Below, piece by piece: positions 61,861 to 64,000 of a DNA stretch of 64,000 nucleotides; positions within the stretch are counted from its first letter, which is position 1; each line of letters opens with the position of its first letter. The translations under genes and the position numbers were made by a program. The notes beneath the pieces are model-generated. The model was not told the origin of the DNA. It saw nothing but the letters and a program-made list of their open reading frames with translations, and ran no database searches. The stretch comes from Pseudobacter sp. (GTDB lineage Bacteria; Bacteroidota; Bacteroidia; Chitinophagales; Chitinophagaceae). The stretch is taken from positions 124,001 to 188,000 of the forward strand of contig JAFIGX010000020.1 in assembly GCA_017849455.1 (NCBI GenBank). The letters run 5' to 3'.

Positions 61861-62398
61861 TTGAAATCATTCTTTTTAATTCTTCCCGTGCAATTTTTTT
61901 TTCTCTTGTCCTTCCTACTCTGAAAACATCTGTCAAGGCTAATAATTTATAGAATTTTTCATCCATTAATGACGACTTCACTGCATTCTTGAATAATGGC
62001 TCAATCGATTCTCCTCTTTTTTCCCCTCTAGCATCTGGCCATACATATAAAGAAGAAGCAATTATATGTTTGCTCATGAAAGGATGCGCATGTGCTGTTG
62101 GCAACCCATTTACTATGCCACCAGGCACAGCAGGAAAGGTATAGCTTAGACCATATTCAATAAATTCCAGCAGGGATTGTCTGTGGACTTTCCTTTTTTC
62201 AGAATTTATTAGACCCGCAATCAAACTACGATTTAGTGATTCAGATATTTCTGATGTGCTAATGAATAATTCGGATGCCAAATCCTTATTCTGCCAAGAG
62301 GCTTCTCCTTTAGCAATAACCTTCAAAAGGATAGGAACATCCTGGGGTCTCATACCATTGTGCTTCCTCATTTTCCAAAGATAATCCTTAATTCGCAA
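61850..62398 (-). CDS. Winged-helix protein, AbiEi-like antitoxin/regulator candidate
   Basis: 182 aa. Seen: an N-terminal DNA-binding helix-turn-helix (WQNKDLASELFISTSEISESLNRSLIAGLI) with the MarR-like wording, a middle region rich in His/Tyr/Gly, and a basic C-terminus (RTREKKIAREELKRMI). No signal peptide. Its last bases overlap the nucleotidyltransferase gene, as in AbiE-type pairs where the regulator is upstream. Assignment rests on gene order and the domain, not on a strong family match. Confidence 0.65.
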   Translation of the reverse strand: MRIKDYLWKMRKHNGMRPQDVPILLKVIAKGEASWQNKDLASELFISTSEISESLNRSLIAGLINSEKRKVHRQSLLEFIEYGLSYTFPAVPGGIVNGLPTAHAHPFMSKHIIASSLYVWPDARGEKRGESIEPLFKNAVKSSLMDEKFYKLLALTDVFRVGRTREKKIAREELKRMISNES

Positions 62399-62647
62399 TT
62401 TGCAAATTGAGAATTAATTAAATAAAGCATTGATTTACAAGATAGTTGGACTTGATTTTTATCTTGGTGGTGCTTAGGGGGGCAAATTCCGATACTTGTA
62501 TGTTTAGATATGATGATGATAAATCCGACTGAATAATTCCATCACCTGGTTCGACAATACTCCGCCAGCCTCGCAAATATTTCACGCCCATAAGTTCTAC
62601 GTAGAAACCAATTCCAGATTACATTGAAGGACGACGCAACTGGGCAT
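62399..62647. other. Intergenic, no gene seen
   Basis: 249 bp, AT-rich, upstream of the antitoxin-like gene. No promoter box or repeat identified. Confidence 0.4.
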
Positions 62648-62959
62648 TTAAGGGTTTTTGCCCCGATGTTCCTTTGTTATATACTCCATGGCATCCCTGA
62701 AAATGTGGTTACCCAATAGTCTTCTCTATGTGCTTTTAAATAATCTAAGAACGCCTTATGTGTTTCACTTGTAATTTTAAAAATCCATCCATCCACACCA
62801 TGGAACTGATATACTCCCATTCCACCGAATTTCTTTACTTTCACGGCAAAGGTGATAAGCTCCTGAACAGTTGTGCCAGTCCACACATGCCAGGAGCCAG
62901 GAGGGCACTTTCATTGGATCCAGGGGTTTAAGATCAGTTCGTGTTTCATGTTTGACGTT
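62648..62959 (-). pseudogene. Remnant of a polysaccharide deacetylase (C-terminal part, frameshifted)
   Basis: Read on the minus strand: DLKPLDPMKVPSWHVWTGTT, VQELITFAVKV, GGMGVYQFHGV, FLDYLKAHREDYWVTTF. In the next frame it continues RDAMEYITKEHRGKNP and stops. This matches the C-terminal end of Bacteroidota polysaccharide deacetylases. A one-base shift in the TTTT run at about 62698-62702 breaks the frame, and a stop (TAA, 62960-62962) cuts the upstream part. The N-terminal two thirds are missing. Confidence 0.75.
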
Positions 62960-63028
62960 TTAAGTCGTATAAGGAAAAATGATCTCAATTTCGATTCCGC
63001 CATTTGGACTTGTCAGGAGGTAAAGGCA

Positions 63029-63229
63029 TTACTTACTTGCAAGTTTGTTTTGCAGAAAGCCTGCAAACCTTGGGTGAGTAATCAGAAACTTGCCAATTTC
63101 CCGGCATTTTTTAAAGTATATTTTCTAGTAAGTCGAAAACTCATCCCGTATGGTCCTCCGATATACATGGAGAAAGTCAATATCATGAAAATCATCACTC
63201 AATCTTCCGACGTTCTCGTTTCTTATCAT
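63029..63229 (-). pseudogene. Remnant of a second AbiEii-like nucleotidyltransferase
   Basis: Minus-strand frame with ENVGRLSDDFHDIDFLHVYR, a TAG stop at 63125-63127, and then, in the same frame, IGKFLITHPRFAGFLQNKL. The first part matches GRLSDDFHDIVFLLVNRRS of the intact gene at 61156-61860; the second matches its FLLGEFAEMLQN region. The underlying DNA at 63175-63208 matches 61366-61399 at roughly 85%. It is a decayed copy, lacking the catalytic half. Confidence 0.75.
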
Positions 63230-63381
63230 CCACTACCAACCGATTAACTTTAAATACCAGCCGCAATTCCCAGCCGTTATTTCCATTTTAGTCCTATCTT
63301 TCAGTGCCAGCAGGCGATTAATTGATTCCAAATAGCTGCTTAACATTTACCAAATACCTAAAGTCATTACCATCGTCCCGT

Positions 63382-64000
63382 ATGAACAAGACTGTCCTAC
63401 TCAGGAACCAAACCAGGATATTTTTAGGCTTTTTGCTATTGATCACCCTACTCACCCGCTTCTATAATCTCGATTTTCAAAGCCTGTGGAAAGATGAATT
63501 GTTCAGCATGGTCACCGCAGACCCCGATATTTCCTTTTCGGCGATGTTCGAGCAGTTAAGATGTTGTGATCAGCACCCGCCACTTCATTATGCAATATTG
63601 AAAGCATTATTCAGTGTTTTCGGTTATACAAGCTGGATAGCCAGAGTTCCATCCGCGATCGCCGCCACTATTAGCGTATGGGCGATCTACCTGTTGGGTA
63701 GAGAAATAAAGGGCAGGAACCTCGGACTTATCGCTGCCGGCCTCACCGCATTCAATTTCTACAATCTACAGTATGGCCAGGAAGCCAGGGACTATATGTT
63801 CGCTTTTCTTTTCACTATCCTTTCATTTTTATACCTGGTCCGTTTATTGAAGACATTATCGATCAAAAACAGTATCTGGTACGCTCTCTTTACCCTGCTG
63901 CTGATGTATTCACATTATTATGGCCTGTTCATCATCATGTCACAATTGGTGTTGATCGGTCTGCTTTTTTTCAAGGAAAGCCCTGGCGCCAGAAAGCGCT
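63382..64000 (+). CDS. GT39-type membrane glycosyltransferase, N-terminal part
   Basis: 206 codons to the right edge of the window. Seen: first membrane helix (FLGFLLLITLLTRFYNLDF), SLWKDELFSM with the acidic catalytic-type motif of the family at its end, CDQHPPLHYAILK, several further membrane helices (VPSAIAATISVWAIYLLG, LIAAGLTAFNFY, and others). Enzymes of this type move sugars or aminoarabinose from polyprenyl carriers to lipids or proteins. The rest of the gene is outside the window. ATG chosen as the start of the hydrophobic N-terminus. Confidence 0.85.
   Translation, partial: MNKTVLLRNQTRIFLGFLLLITLLTRFYNLDFQSLWKDELFSMVTADPDISFSAMFEQLRCCDQHPPLHYAILKALFSVFGYTSWIARVPSAIAATISVWAIYLLGREIKGRNLGLIAAGLTAFNFYNLQYGQEARDYMFAFLFTILSFLYLVRLLKTLSIKNSIWYALFTLLLMYSHYYGLFIIMSQLVLIGLLFFKESPGARKR

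Noticed and set aside
62873..63247. 124-codon + strand open frame
   Set aside because: It runs antisense across the deacetylase and nucleotidyltransferase remnants and has no motif of its own.

Overview
The window comes from the chromosome of a Bacteroidota bacterium, most likely a member of Chitinophagaceae (Chitinophaga/Niastella-like; the genus cannot be fixed from the sequence alone). The pointers are type IX secretion (T9SS) C-terminal sorting domains, a PorP/SprF protein, PKD-repeat gliding-type adhesins, a SusC-like TonB plug without a barrel, PurS, a eukaryotic-type citrate synthase, and a Bacteroidota promoter (TTG, 20 bp, TAnnTTTG) in front of the only tRNA. Most genes look close to 50% GC by eye.

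Layout. 1-5.5 kb: start of a pyruvate dehydrogenase E2 gene (cut by the window edge), dnaX with an A9 slippery run, a GNAT-like gene overlapping a 59-codon gene, an RlmI-like methyltransferase, a small T9SS cargo and a peroxiredoxin. 5.6-16 kb: an apparent operon of two giant PKD-repeat adhesins (1604 and 1449 aa) and PorP/SprF. 16-22 kb: lipoprotein, M32 carboxypeptidase, MG2/TonB-plug protein, DinB protein and a membrane-anchored protein. 22.2-27.7 kb: a bacteriocin-like export locus. Two peptides with nearly identical double-glycine leaders each have their own conserved upstream block and terminator. They face an XRE regulator, a C39-peptidase ABC exporter and an HlyD-type adaptor. 28-58 kb: mostly housekeeping (nif3-like, recN, fabI, two LolD/MacB-type ATPases, cobalamin adenosyltransferase, gatC, trpS, deoxynucleoside kinase, pckA, pepP, pssA-purS-rsmI, M1 peptidase, LuxR regulators, rsmG, glycosyltransferase, tgt, lptF/G-like, gltA, yceI). 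58.4-63.3 kb: tRNA-Ala(GGC) followed by an AT-richer accessory island with a Septu-like pair (PtuA ATPase + PtuB HNH nuclease), an AbiE-like HTH/nucleotidyltransferase pair, and decayed fragments of a second nucleotidyltransferase and a polysaccharide deacetylase. The right edge holds the start of a GT39-type membrane glycosyltransferase.

Cutting across this layout is a family of intergenic inverted repeats whose arms are built from degenerate 7-, 8- or 9-bp tandem units. Nine copies lie between genes, in several sequence classes; two copies share a conserved loop. I know of no function for them. The main points for a second look are the double-glycine peptide locus with its duplicated 58-bp upstream block, the periodic-arm inverted repeats, the dnaX A9 run, the response regulator flanked by identical 21-bp palindromic repeats, and the tRNA-linked defence island.
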